Shown here: one piece after another, positions 1 to 10,432 of the stretch
Numbering within the stretch: position 1 is the first letter of the stretch
Layout: each line of letters opens with the position of its first letter
Made by a program: the position numbers and the translations under genes
Notes under the pieces: model-generated
What the model was told of the DNA's origin: nothing
Seen by the model: only the letters and a program-made list of their open reading frames with translations
The model's database searches: none
Source: Argentina anserina
Taxonomy: Eukaryota; Streptophyta; Magnoliopsida; Rosales; Rosaceae
Direction of reading: 5' to 3'
Assembly: GCF_933775445.1 (NCBI RefSeq)
Contig: NC_065875.1
Coordinates: 5,283,001 to 5,347,000, forward strand
DNA length: 64,000 nt

Positions 1-599
1 GTCGACCAAGAGGGGAATCATATCCCTCTTTGGTCTCATCGGCGTTATAAGAAAGGCCAGAAAAAGGCTAATAGCGCCCGATAATTTATATATATATCTT
101 CAAAAGCAGCAACTTTAAGAAAAACATACTTGTTGGTCTGCCAAATAGACCGCATATAAGTAAATTGCTTTACAAATCGATCGTCATGCATGAAGTTGCT
201 TGTTGAATTCCTTTTTCGATCTTCGTCCGATGACATAAAAATCTTGGGAGGATACGATCGGAATCATATGTAGATGGCAAAAGTATCGTCCATCTCGGCA
301 TGAATGTCATCACCATAGTACGACGAGTGATCATTTTTCCTATGCAAGCACGTGAAACATAGTTAGAAAACGAAAACGTGCAAATAAACGATTTAATAAG
401 CAATAGGAAAATAAAAAGGAAAAAAGAGAAATAGTTTAAAGGCCCAAAAGGGTAGAGAAGACGGGAGTAGCTTCTCTTGAGCGAAGAGTTTGCTTGTGCA
501 GTTCGCGTTCATTGCGTATATATGCGGGAGGAGCAATTTTGAATCCTCTGATGCGGGGTTTTTCGGGGCAAAAAGATGTTTTTGCGGAGCGAATGCGGA

Positions 600-905
600 G
601 GATACCCTGCGGAGGCTGCGTGCAGGGGCAGCAAGGGGGGTCGCAGGGGCTGCATTGCAGCAGGGGCCGCAGGGCAGAATCTGCGTGCGGGGCTGCATGC
701 GGCTGCGATGTGGGGGCAGCAGGGGTGCGTGCAGGGCTGCGTTGCGGGGGCTGCAGGGCAGGGCAGCGTGCGGGGGCTGCAGGGGCAGCATGCAGGGGCT
801 GCGCGCGGGGCTGCGGGGGCAGCATGCAGGGGCTGCGCGCGGGGCTGCAGGGGCAGCATGCATGGGCTGCAGGGGCAACATGCAGGGGCTGCGCGCGGGG
901 CTGTG
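600..905. repeat. GC-rich degenerate tandem repeat in copia leader
   Basis: About 300 bases are built from variants of CTGCAGGGGCAGCATG and CTGCGCGCGGGG. All three forward frames and several reverse frames stay open because the unit rarely makes stop codons, so the long frames across it (393-993) are composition effects. The homologous leader at 40500-40640 has only a short version, so the array expanded in this copy. Confidence 0.75.
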
Positions 906-1027
906 CCGACGAGGAACGTCGACGGGAAGATGTCGGAGGCCGGAGACGACGGTGGCCGGCGGTGGCGAAGAGAAAAAATTTATAGGGCTCTAAAAGTTTA
1001 GGGTTTTAGAGCAACGTGCTGATAACG

Positions 1028-1211
1028 TGTTTCAGGATGAAATAATTATGTATTATTGAATGATATGGGGCCCTATATATAGGCATTACAAAACCACAAT
1101 CCCGTAGGATTCGGAGTCCTAATCTATTACGGAGATGTTAATCTATCTCTTAACAGGAAACCTATTAGGCTAAGACACATACAAGGGTAAAATAGTAATT
1201 CTCCCGAAACA
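1028..1211 (-). repeat. LTR of copia element (184 bp)
   Basis: On the minus strand it starts TGTTTCGGGAG and ends CATCCTGAAACA, so it has the normal TG...CA borders. It is recognisably the same sequence as the LTRs at 35012-35191 and 40722-40904. Inside the element it is followed by CGTTATCAGCACG, the motif that follows the LTR in many plant copia elements and probably primes minus-strand DNA synthesis. Confidence 0.85.
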
Positions 1212-2417
1212 CCATTAGATTTTTTTTATAAATCACATATTAGAACTTCTGGAGAGTATAATAATACAAAAAATTGTTTATGCTCATCGGTCATCCCTTC
1301 TAGAGTTTTAGTACAATTGCCTACTTTACCAAGCTCTTGAAGAAAAAAAAAACCAGTTAAGTCAACGAAATAAACGTAAAGTATACGCCTACACGGTTAA
1401 ACCTAGCCGCCGAATTAGACTCAATTCCCTAAGGCCCAGGCCCAAATTCCTTTTGTAAAACGGGCTTCTCAGCAACCTCTATAACGGTTCAACCGCTTCC
1501 TCTTTTGTTTTTTTTTTTTTGAGTAAAAAAGGAGAGAAAAACACACTCGCCCTTTAAATTTCTCCTTTTCCGTCGACGTCGACGTCGACTACCACTAGGT
1601 ACGACTATACGAGTCCTACCTTCATCAAATGCTGCCCACTCGCTACTTCATTTGCTTAAGTACATCGGTCGCCGCCGCACTGGAAATGACGGGTTTCTTC
1701 TCCGGCGTCTCCGCAACAGCTCGCAGATTGCATCCTCGCAGCGGTCCTAGTTCTCCGGCGGTCTTAAGTGCCTGGATAGAAGAGGACAGCACTGGACATT
1801 TTACGACTTGCGTTAACTTTCTGAGGACAAAATTAAGAATATAATATATGGGGGTACGTATAAAAATGATAATTACTGATAGAATATATTATTAATACTT
1901 ACGTGCATGATGATTATGGACTATGGAGGAAAGGAAGGAGCTGAGAAATGATCATCAAGCTTTTACGGTCACTCATGGATACAGAAAACGGAATAAACCG
2001 TACGTCGCTGTCACCACGTAGTTAGTTGTAGGCGTGTTTTGATGTATAGCATTAATTTGTCCAGATACTTCTTTACTTCGGAGGGTTGGAGAACGCGGTG
2101 TCTGACGTAAGTACTAAACCCTACTCCGCCGAGAGAAGCATCTGTGTATGAAAGGGCAGTGCTATTTCTCATTTTCATTTGTTAAGTCTGAAGAAGAGAG
2201 TATCAGTTTCAGTTACGGTCAGTGTTCTTCTTCTGGAGAGGAAATCGACTAGCTACTACTCCTGGTAAGTGTAAATTCTGTTGCAGTTGTATATTGATTT
2301 CTCCGAGCTCAAACTCACTGATTCTCAGAGTGAAATATGAGATTTAGGGCACAGATCTAGAGAGAAAAACCCTAACCTGTTGCTTTCACGATCTTTCCTG
2401 TAATAGCTCAAGGAAGG
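1212..2417. other. Region upstream of the Ca2+-ATPase fragment
   Basis: No gene is recognised. It contains three copies of GTCGAC at 1572-1589. The last 250 bases probably include the old 5' untranslated region of the ATPase fragment, with a possible untranslated intron starting at a GTAAGTG near 2265. The 71-codon frame at 1629-1844 has no recognisable product. Confidence 0.4.
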
Positions 2418-3134
2418 ATGAGACACTCAAGCGGGTTGCCTTATAACCAAAGCAACAGCGATTTGGAGATCGGTCTAACGGAGCTTCCTGTTGAGCGCGT
2501 GAACCGATGGACGGTACGTAGAACATCTTTTTCATCGAATTTTGTTGGGTGTGATAAGTTGTTTTTATATGTACGTACCTCAAATTTACTTGCATCTTAT
2601 TTCGTTGCAAATTAGATTAAGCCACTGATTTTATATATAGTTCTCTTGTGATAGTGTGTTCATCGATCCTGCATTTCTGTGTGGCCAGCAAACTGGAGTT
2701 ACTGTTGTCTGTTTAATTTAAGGGTTCTTATCTATTTTGTCCACTTTTAAGGCTACCTTATTAATTTATTTCTCATCCGGGTGTTGTATGCTTGATTAAC
2801 TTGATTAGTGCTTTTTTTTAATGTTTACTTTTGATGGGATTGCTGCTGAGAACTTTTATGAAACAGGGGTTTCGATTCTAATTAGGTCAACTTTTCAACT
2901 AATTAGGCCATGAGCTTGTTAATACGCTTTGTGTATGTGTGTGTGAAGGTATATATACGTCGATCGATCTATTTATGAGTTCGATTTCGTAATTTCAACA
3001 TGGACTATGCGTTCTCGCTAGCTAGCTGAGTTCGTGACTATTAGTTCGTCAGAGGGAGCTAGCTTTGGCTCATTCTCATGAACAAGGGAGGGCTAGCTTT
3101 CACATTATATATATATATATATACATAAATTCTT

Positions 3135-3454
3135 AGCTCCGGACGTCCGGATTTGTCCGTTCCGGTGCCCGTGACGCACGACGACAGGGCATATGGTGTC
3201 GGCGGTGCTCCCACTCCCAGCGCTCATGTCTGTACCGGCTGGAGCTCTAGCGCCGACCCACAGCAGTTGGAATCTGGAATTTTCTGAGCACACTGCAGAA
3301 AATTCCAGATTCCAGACATCGTAGGCCGGCGCTGGAGCTCTGGCCGACATAGACATGAGCGCCGGGAAGGAGAGCACGGTGACACCATCCGCACCGTCAG
3401 CACACATCACCGGTACCTGAACGAACGAATCCGGACGTCTGGAGTTGAGAAGCT
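3135..3454. repeat. Long foldback (inverted-repeat) element in intron 1
   Basis: Two arms of about 150 bases are near-complementary along their whole length and are separated by a loop of only a few bases near 3287-3294. The outer ends read AGCTCCGGACGTCCGGAT on the left and ATCCGGACGTCTGGAG on the right. The inner ends are GGAATCTGGAATTTTCTG and CAGAAAATTCCAGATTCC. AT microsatellites flank both sides and hide any target duplication. It is much richer in GC than its surroundings. It is probably a foldback MITE; a transcript through it would form a long hairpin. Confidence 0.8.
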
Positions 3455-3787
3455 CTATATATATACTGCAACTTATAATATTTCTGATTATTGATCCTCT
3501 GTCCTTCATTTCAAGATTCCATACTGGTTTTCATTACACTACTTCTGTCCTGCTTTCAAGTGCAATGAATATTGTGATATATGAAGCGTGGATTTCTAAT
3601 GATAGCTCCTTCATGCTTAATTTGTTTCTAGATTAATACCAAACTGGTTTCCGTTATACACGTACGTACTCAATCATGATATATCAGCTAGCTTATGCTT
3701 TCAGGTTCATTTCATTTTGGATTTAGATTGGAGAATCAATATCGCATCATGCTTAGATTAGTACGTAGTACGTAGTACGTACACTTT

Positions 3788-3807
3788 GGGGGGGGGGGGG
3801 GGGGGGG
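3788..3807 (+). repeat. Homopolymer of 20 G
   Basis: An uninterrupted run of about 20 G follows TACGTAGTACGTAC repeats in the first intron of the ATPase fragment. Its exact length is uncertain, because runs like this are often mis-sequenced. Confidence 0.8.
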
Positions 3808-5995
3808 CGGTTTCATAAAGCATATATATGGGGAAATGGAGAAAGGAGGCTAGGGAGAATATATCATAAATATATGAAATGAAATATTGGCAAGAGGATA
3901 CAAATTGAAGTGCTTTGTACTTTCCATGCCAGTTTTTGTTTTCTGCATTAGTGATCGATCTCCCTACTCTCCCGGCCTCTACATTACTCCATATATATAT
4001 GTTCCATACCAGTTATCTTCAAACTAAATGTACGGGCTTTTAGTTGTTAAAAACTAGGTCGTCCTACAAATCTCTTTTTCAAGATCTGTGCTATTAACTG
4101 GATTTTGTTTTTCACTTGTAGCAAGCCAAACTATGCCTGAACGCATTGTATCGATTCCGCCACACACTAGTCCTGAAAAGTGCAGAAAAAAAGCAGGCAG
4201 AACGGAAACTTAGAACACTGACTGAAGTCATACGAGTACGTTTTGTTATATGAAAGTATATATGTATTACCTACCTTGCTCTCTGCTGTATGATGTTTTG
4301 CTTAATTTTGTACCAGGCTGCCATTAAATTAAAAGATGCTGCAGATCACGTGAAAGGTATTCTTATATATACTGAAGCTTCTCCTTATCGATTAAGACTA
4401 ATCTAATTTAGTGATAACAATTAATATTGTTTTATAATCAACTTGTTGCTTCTGGTCGTTAGGGACTGGTGAATCTTTTCCAATTGAACCAGATGCACTT
4501 GCTAGTTTGATGAGGAATAGTGATTTGGATGCTTTGCAGCAATATGGGGGGGGCAAGTGCAACAGAAAATGAATATCATACTTTGTTTAATTATCTTCAT
4601 ATAGGAGCTATTTAAAGATATTAACATCTTCTGTTACTTTACATCAGAAAGAAGGCTTGGCCGATTTAGTGAAAACAGATCTAGACAGGGGAATTTGTGG
4701 GGATGATTTACCCAAGCGGAGAATTAAATTTGGCGCAAACGTATATCCTACAAAACCAGCAATGAGCCACTGGGTAAACTTTGATATAGTTGTGCACTTT
4801 TGAATTTCCTACAGTTTGAATAAGAGAAGTAAAAGAAGAACTTTTACAATAATAGACATACAACTTATTTTTAAATCGTTTCCCTGCTGCGTACTATACT
4901 ACAGAAATGTCTTTGGGAAGCTCCGTACGATTTCACTCGGATCGTTTTGGTGATAGCTTTTGTGGGTTCAGTTGTGATGGGTATTGTGGAAGAGGTGAGC
5001 TCTAAATCATACTCTCACATAGAGGTCGTTTGATTCACGGATAATTAGTCGTTGAATTTTGATGACCTTCATACCTTTTGTTTATAATTTGTTTCTTCAA
5101 ACAAATAAGTGAATTTGTTTTCATGCAGCTACATACTAATTAGTTAGAAGCAACTCACATGATCTCTGACAAAAAAAACCTACGATTTGAGTATCTTGGC
5201 CGAAGGTTAAATACTAAATGAATCTTTAACAAGCTTGGTTAATGACGTAGTTCTCTTCAATTTCCTGCTGGCTATACCACTCTCTTTTATTTCTTGCCCA
5301 CCATAGTCATGCATTAATGTTCTATGCCATCAGTTTCGTTTTGTTTCAATATTAACAATTATGCTTCACATCTCTTGTTTCTGTGTGCTACTTCACATGT
5401 AGACTAAAATACTGGGATGGCACGATGTATTCAGCGTTGCAATTGCAGCCGCCATGTTCATTTTTATCGCAGGTACGGTTTTAAACTTTTAATTAATCAA
5501 TGTGAAGTATACTTATTACGAATTTCACTGATGTTTTCATTTACTCGCTCATATATACACCATGTACGTACTATGTCACAGATGGTATCTCATCTCACCT
5601 TTTTATTTGATATTTAGTTATTTACTAACCAAGACAAAGAAATATTAATTGATTATTGATTCCCTTCTGCTTCGATCTTTTTTCTTTTCTTTTTTATAAA
5701 TATTTTGCAGTCTTATCTGACTATAATCAAGCTCGTCTCCAGCATATGATTATCAAGCAGAAGGAAACGAGAAACATAAACTCATTGAAGGTATGTTTCC
5801 ATGTCCTCGATCGTCTTTATTCGTCCCCATTTTTCTGTCTATTGTTTGGTAGTTATTATACCTTTAGTTATCTAAGTACGGTGATGATCGATGGGATTTA
5901 TTGGTATTCTTGGAGGGTTTATAGGTGAGGTAACATGGATTCATTGTGCTCTTTGTGTGTCATAGTGTGTATTTTGGAATAGGATGTATCAATAC

Positions 5996-6426
5996 TTAGG
6001 GCACATTTACTTACTTAGAAACCCGGAATTGAAGACGGAAAGAATAAGAGACATAATAGAATTGTGTGTGATGACATTTTAATTCCATTCAAACATTCAC
6101 TTATCTGATGGAATAATAATAGGAATGAGAGTGCCTACGATTGATATTGTTTACTTACGGTATGGATTTAGAATGAATATTGGTTTGATTACTTAAATGC
6201 TCATGGGCAATGCTATGTACGATGGCTAAGTAACATTTATGTAAAACTATTTTTACTTTACATTTTTATAAGTAATCGTTCTTGATATAAACATGAGCTT
6301 AACCCTAAAGGAAGCAATTCATGTTAAAGCTTTACAAAAAGTTCATCCCGGATGGATAAATTTCTAATCTCATTTCAGAATCATTCCTTCATTTTTTTAA
6401 TTATATTACAGTAAACGTATCCTTAG
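5996..6426. mobile_element. Possible MITE downstream of the truncated ATPase
   Basis: The left end TTAGGGCACATTTACTTA and the right end AGTAAACGTATCCTTA form imperfect inverted repeats, with A/T-rich DNA between them that has no coding potential. No convincing target duplication was found. It lies just beyond the point where the ATPase homology stops, so it may mark the truncation breakpoint. Confidence 0.4.
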
Positions 6427-7129
6427 TTTTATGAATTACTAACTTCGTTATGGTCTCACCGATTCACCGGTCTGTATAAATTTGTTTTTTAAAAGAGATG
6501 TTTTAAATACACATTTTATATCTCTTAATACATACCCAGTTATTTTAATTTTCACATAATCTGATTTAAGTAGGTTAAATAACCATAATAGACATATTAC
6601 TTAGACGTTTCTGTTTCTATACCTCAGATGTCTTTTTTGAGTTCGTTCTATACTATCTCTTCTCCATAAATCATGAACTGAGTTTGGCTAATAAGATAAT
6701 TTATATGAAGGACCTTATATGAATCATTTCGTTGAGGTATGTGTTCTATCTTCAAACTAATTGATGGCATAGTAGAATTTTTTTTTGATACAGATCGCAT
6801 AGTTGAGTAGAGAGCTTGGGTTACAAGACTTCACTACTGTATAATAAGTTCATATATGATCAAATGTTTTCTAACAAAAAACGTGAAAGATTTAAAAAAG
6901 ATCTATATAATAAAATAGATCTTCACTACTAAATAATAAAATATTTCATAATATATATAAAAGTTAATTTTGGTACTTTGGGGTGTGCATTTAGAGAAGA
7001 AGTAACATGAAATTTTAGATTGGTAGTGAATTAAGAAGTGGGTGTGTATTTTTTTTTTTTTGAATGTGGGATGGACATGAAGTTAGACTAACTCAGGCAC
7101 ATACCGTAATATGTTTATTAAATTTAAAC

Positions 7130-8096
7130 TATGCATCGGGGAGGGGGACATAGAGCCAAAACTCCGAGCTACATGAATAGAATCACTAAGATCCTTGAAA
7201 AGAACATCCTGAATGAAGGAGTCTCCTCTAAACCATACTCATCCCAATCTCTACATCTAGCAAGGTAAATCTATTTGCCACACCATTTTCTTCACAACGA
7301 ATATGTCTAAAGTGAAAGAACTGAAATGCATTGACATACCTCTTACAATCATTAAGGATACACCCAATATCAGAAAAGTCATCTACTATCGTATGCAATG
7401 TGTTACCAACTGAATGCAATCACTTTCTACCTCGACATGCTGCCACCCCTGCTCAATACTCAAAAGTAACCCCACACGCAGAGCCTCTGCCTCTATCTGG
7501 AGGGCAGACTGAGCATAAGGGAAAGGTCGAGCAAAGTAGGCCATACACTCCCCTTCCCAATTACGCACAACCAACCCCGTATGCACACAGTAGCTCCCAT
7601 CAATATTTATCTTGAGTCTGCCGCGAGGTGGAGACTGCCATTTACTCGGCACCCTTTTCTGCTTAACAAAGCTGCACTCATGTTCCTTTTTATATTTATT
7701 GAGATAAGAATCCACCCATGCTGCCATATTGGGAGGGTCGAAACCCTTACTTTTCCAGACCACATTGTTTCTTTCCACCAACACAACCCACAGAGTCATA
7801 AAGAAGCGCTCCAACTTCTCCCCATTCAACACGTCAATCATTCCCCAAAACCACATATTATAGTAATCAAACCTTTGAGAACTAGAGGAAATGTTTACCA
7901 GATGATGCTTCCAAAACGGTTGGAGTGTGCCACTGTTTTTGAAAATATGCAAACTATCTTCATTCTCAGATGGAAGATATCGTCCTGTGTGAAGGTTTTC
8001 AAAGAGGTCTCGAGTCGCCGGCATACATTATCGGGAGATACGCTCCGACAATTGAAAATACACTTTCACTGTCTGCTTCATGAGAGCATAAGAGAT
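7130..8096 (-). mobile_element. LINE remnant: zf-RVT / RNase H-like (RVT_3) end
   Basis: On the minus strand, 8024-7386 is open for 212 codons and continues in another frame at 7419-7228. The first part ends in PPRGRLKINIDGSY and continues with ALQIEAEALRVGLLLSIEQGW, the pattern of the RNase H-like domain found at the 3' end of plant L1-type LINE ORF2. Upstream residues (LCSHEAD near 8090) resemble the zinc-binding reverse-transcriptase-associated domain. The second frame carries the RHIRCEENGVANR motif typical of the end of this domain. At least one frameshift and the lack of a reverse transcriptase show that it is a dead 5'-truncated copy. Confidence 0.75.
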
Positions 8097-9552
8097 TGAT
8101 GTGCCCTAGTTTGATTTCCATCTTGGGTTGGTTTGAGACGGTTGATGTGCTTGTATTATCCTATAATTATATGCCTCATATCCTTGGTTTATATGTTTAG
8201 TTCTTTAAATTATTATTGATTTATGCTATTTTAGTGTGTTTTATAGGTTTGTGTCAAAAGAGAGAAGAAAAGAAGCTAAAATGAGCTAACAAATATCAAA
8301 TCACAATTATATTTCTTCATTGTCAGAATCTGCATGTGCATAACGTCCAACTTTGCCGAGCTACTGTAAGAGTTTCAGATCAAATCAGACCATGAGTCTT
8401 ATACCATTGGAAAGATACATATGTCTATTTTCTGTAGGATTTTACGGATCTTGATTTCAGTACTCTGAGAGGAAGTTATAATCGTTTGAGTCACGAGAGG
8501 TCAGAGCTGAAACCTACTCGGGTTTGCTAACATTTACGGAGAGTTGTGTTGCCAAGTGCATCCAATTTCAATACATCAAGGTTAACAATTTGATGGAGAT
8601 GCAAAGAGTACATGAATTCCTACTTTTACAAGAGATATTTTTTAAGGTTTTCTCATTCTATATCAAGTTAGGAGTCTGAAACCAAGTTTTATAAGGAAAC
8701 TTAAGTTAAAGATGATCAAGAATATTCCCTATATAAAGGAGCACGAATTTTGTATGAGATGGGGTCTTCCGAGCACAATGTAGATGCCAAAGAAGCAGAG
8801 ACCATCCATCCATCTTCACATTTCCATTCTTTTGTGTTTTTGTTATGCGTTTTTCTTAGTTATAGTTTGCTAAACCTTTATCTAGGATTAAGATGATGTC
8901 TTATCATGATTTTTTATGTAGTTTGATGTTTCCTTGATGGATTTATAGTTTTTTATGATGAATTCTTAGTCACTATTTGAATTGATGTTTTATGTTTAAG
9001 TTCTTTGATTGATCATCTTAGGGCTTTGCATATAGTAATTAGAATATGAATTTGAAGCGTACCTGCAATATAATTCAACTTAGCTTCTTGTGATTAAGAA
9101 TTGTGAATTACATTATTGTCATACTTGAAGTAATAGTTTGCATGATTCTCTTATTTTTCAGAATGTAATGAGTCATTTATGTTAAATTTATGTCGTACAT
9201 GGATAACCTGCATGTTAGGATATACGACATCTGCCGTACCTGGAGAGTATCATACACTTTAAGGAAAATTATGGTCTACGTATCGTACCTAGACTTAGAT
9301 ACGTGAATTGTCATCTAGAGATACAAAAGAATCAATTAGTTGCATTGATACATAAATAAGATTGTTAGTGGTTGATTCTGATACCCTAGGTTCTATCTTC
9401 TTTGTTTATTTTATAATTTGTTATTTGAAAACCTAAAATCTATGTTCTTAGTTTAGATCAATTAAGTTAGAATTAAATTGATTATCAATCCCTAGTTCGA
9501 ACGACCTACGACGATTCGTGCGCTTGCGAGTTTTAATTAAAATTTCACAACA
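8097..9552 (+). mobile_element. LTR-like sequence, perhaps a solo LTR
   Basis: About 1.45 kb without coding potential starts TGATGTGCCC at the LINE edge and ends with GTGCGCTTGCGAG...TTTCACAACA, which resembles the end of Ty3/gypsy LTRs in plants. An internal AGGAGCACGAATTTTG follows a TATA-like CTATATAAAG at 8730-8740. I found no target duplication and no second copy here, so both borders are tentative. Confidence 0.4.
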
Positions 9553-10432
9553 ACGGTTTGAAGAATGAATAGAAATAAGATTTTGCTAGTTTTCATGCAC
9601 GCGCGATACACATACGGAAGGGCCGCGTTCGCGCATGCATTTATTTGTTTTCTGAAAAATACGTTGAATATATACGTAGTTTTCATTTTACAGTTTTGTG
9701 TGAGATGCACCTTAAGAGTGCTTTTTTTTTTTGCATACGGCAGTTGTACGTGCGAATTTAGTTCACATATGCACGTTGTTCTTCTCTTACTATGTGTTTA
9801 TGTGTGTCATATAGCTCAGTAGTGCAAAATAATATTTGTGTAAATAACCCTACTCTTAACACAAACATTAATAAAAAAAATTTATGGCATATGATTCGAT
9901 TTTCCTATTGATAGATTTGTGCTTGATTTGAGGTGATGCTCTCTTTGAATCAAATATATTTTCTTTTTTCCATTCATTTTAGTTTCATAGAGTAAAACCG
10001 AAGAGGCTCTTTGGAAAACCGCTTTCACAATAATGATCATGGTCATTCACCATCATAATTCATGAATGTAGTTCTATTTTTAGTTGGTGCCGAATTGCTT
10101 CTTTGGCATTTTGGCAACAGAATTGAAATGGTTATGTTAGTTTCCTACTTTTCTTTCTCCTTGTTTTTAATTCTGTATGAGATTATAGCAGGTGCTCCTC
10201 ATTCTAACAGAAAGATCCCGGACGTGTCATTCAGATGATTCCAAATTGAACTCCAAAACCAAAACATTCACTTGCCCAGAAAAAAAAAACCAAAGCATTC
10301 AAACGATTCAAAATTGACCCTGGCTCATTGTTCAGGCAAGAATTCTGAACTCCAAAACTAACACACTGAATTTACAGTCATCATGATCTAATCTGATAAA
10401 CAGTTCCCATAACTTTCTTTTAGGAATAGAAA
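9553..10432. other. Non-coding region left of the small IQD-like gene
   Basis: No recognisable gene. The 85-codon frame at 9565-9822 is T-rich and hydrophobic and has no family resemblance. The part next to 10432 probably includes the 3' untranslated region of the small minus-strand gene. Confidence 0.3.

Larger units (their letters stand above)
1..1211 (-). mobile_element. Ty1/copia element, 5' end (cut by window edge)
   Basis: Read on the minus strand this is a 5' LTR (1211 down to 1028), a primer-binding-like segment and an untranslated leader; the rest of the element lies before base 1. The assignment comes from alignment by eye with the complete element at 35012-40904: the LTRs match, and the block at 1-110 (GTCGACCAAGAGGGGAATC onward) matches the block starting near 40208. 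Compared with that copy, this one has about 300 extra bases at 120-420 and an expanded GC-rich repeat at 600-905. A short minus-strand open frame at 236-45 could be the start of gag, but I could not confirm this. The outer flank at 1212-1216 is CCATT; its partner target duplication would lie outside the window. Confidence 0.8.
2418..5790 (+). pseudogene. 5' half of an ACA-type Ca2+-ATPase (eight exons, truncated)
   Basis: Eight exons can be placed: 2418-2513, 4122-4235, 4317-4356, 4463-4552, 4648-4773, 4905-4994, 5403-5472 and 5711-5790. Each has an intact AG acceptor, and intron phases match exons 1-8 of the intact ATPase at 18062-27577. Exons 3, 6 and 7 have identical lengths (40, 90, 70 nt). 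The encoded part covers the N-terminal calmodulin-binding region (NRWTQAKLCLNA aligns with [12 protein letters not shown]), the first two membrane segments and the stretch after TM2. Nothing downstream encodes TGES, DKTGT or the hinge. The exon 4 donor is not GT: eight G are followed by CAAGT. The nearest usable site is a GC donor, and it adds one base and leads to an early stop. This is a decayed partial duplicate made at DNA level. A short regulatory product is possible but unsupported. Confidence 0.85.

Noticed and set aside
393..1001. Several overlapping 116-167 codon frames on both strands
   Set aside because: They cross a GC-rich tandem repeat in a copia leader where all frames lack stops; no protein resemblance.
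3105..3509. 134-codon minus-strand frame as a gene
   Set aside because: It is the readable strand of a foldback; both arms encode similar residues because of the inverted repeat.
7581..8099. 172-codon plus-strand frame
   Set aside because: Antisense shadow of the LINE RNase H-like region on the minus strand.
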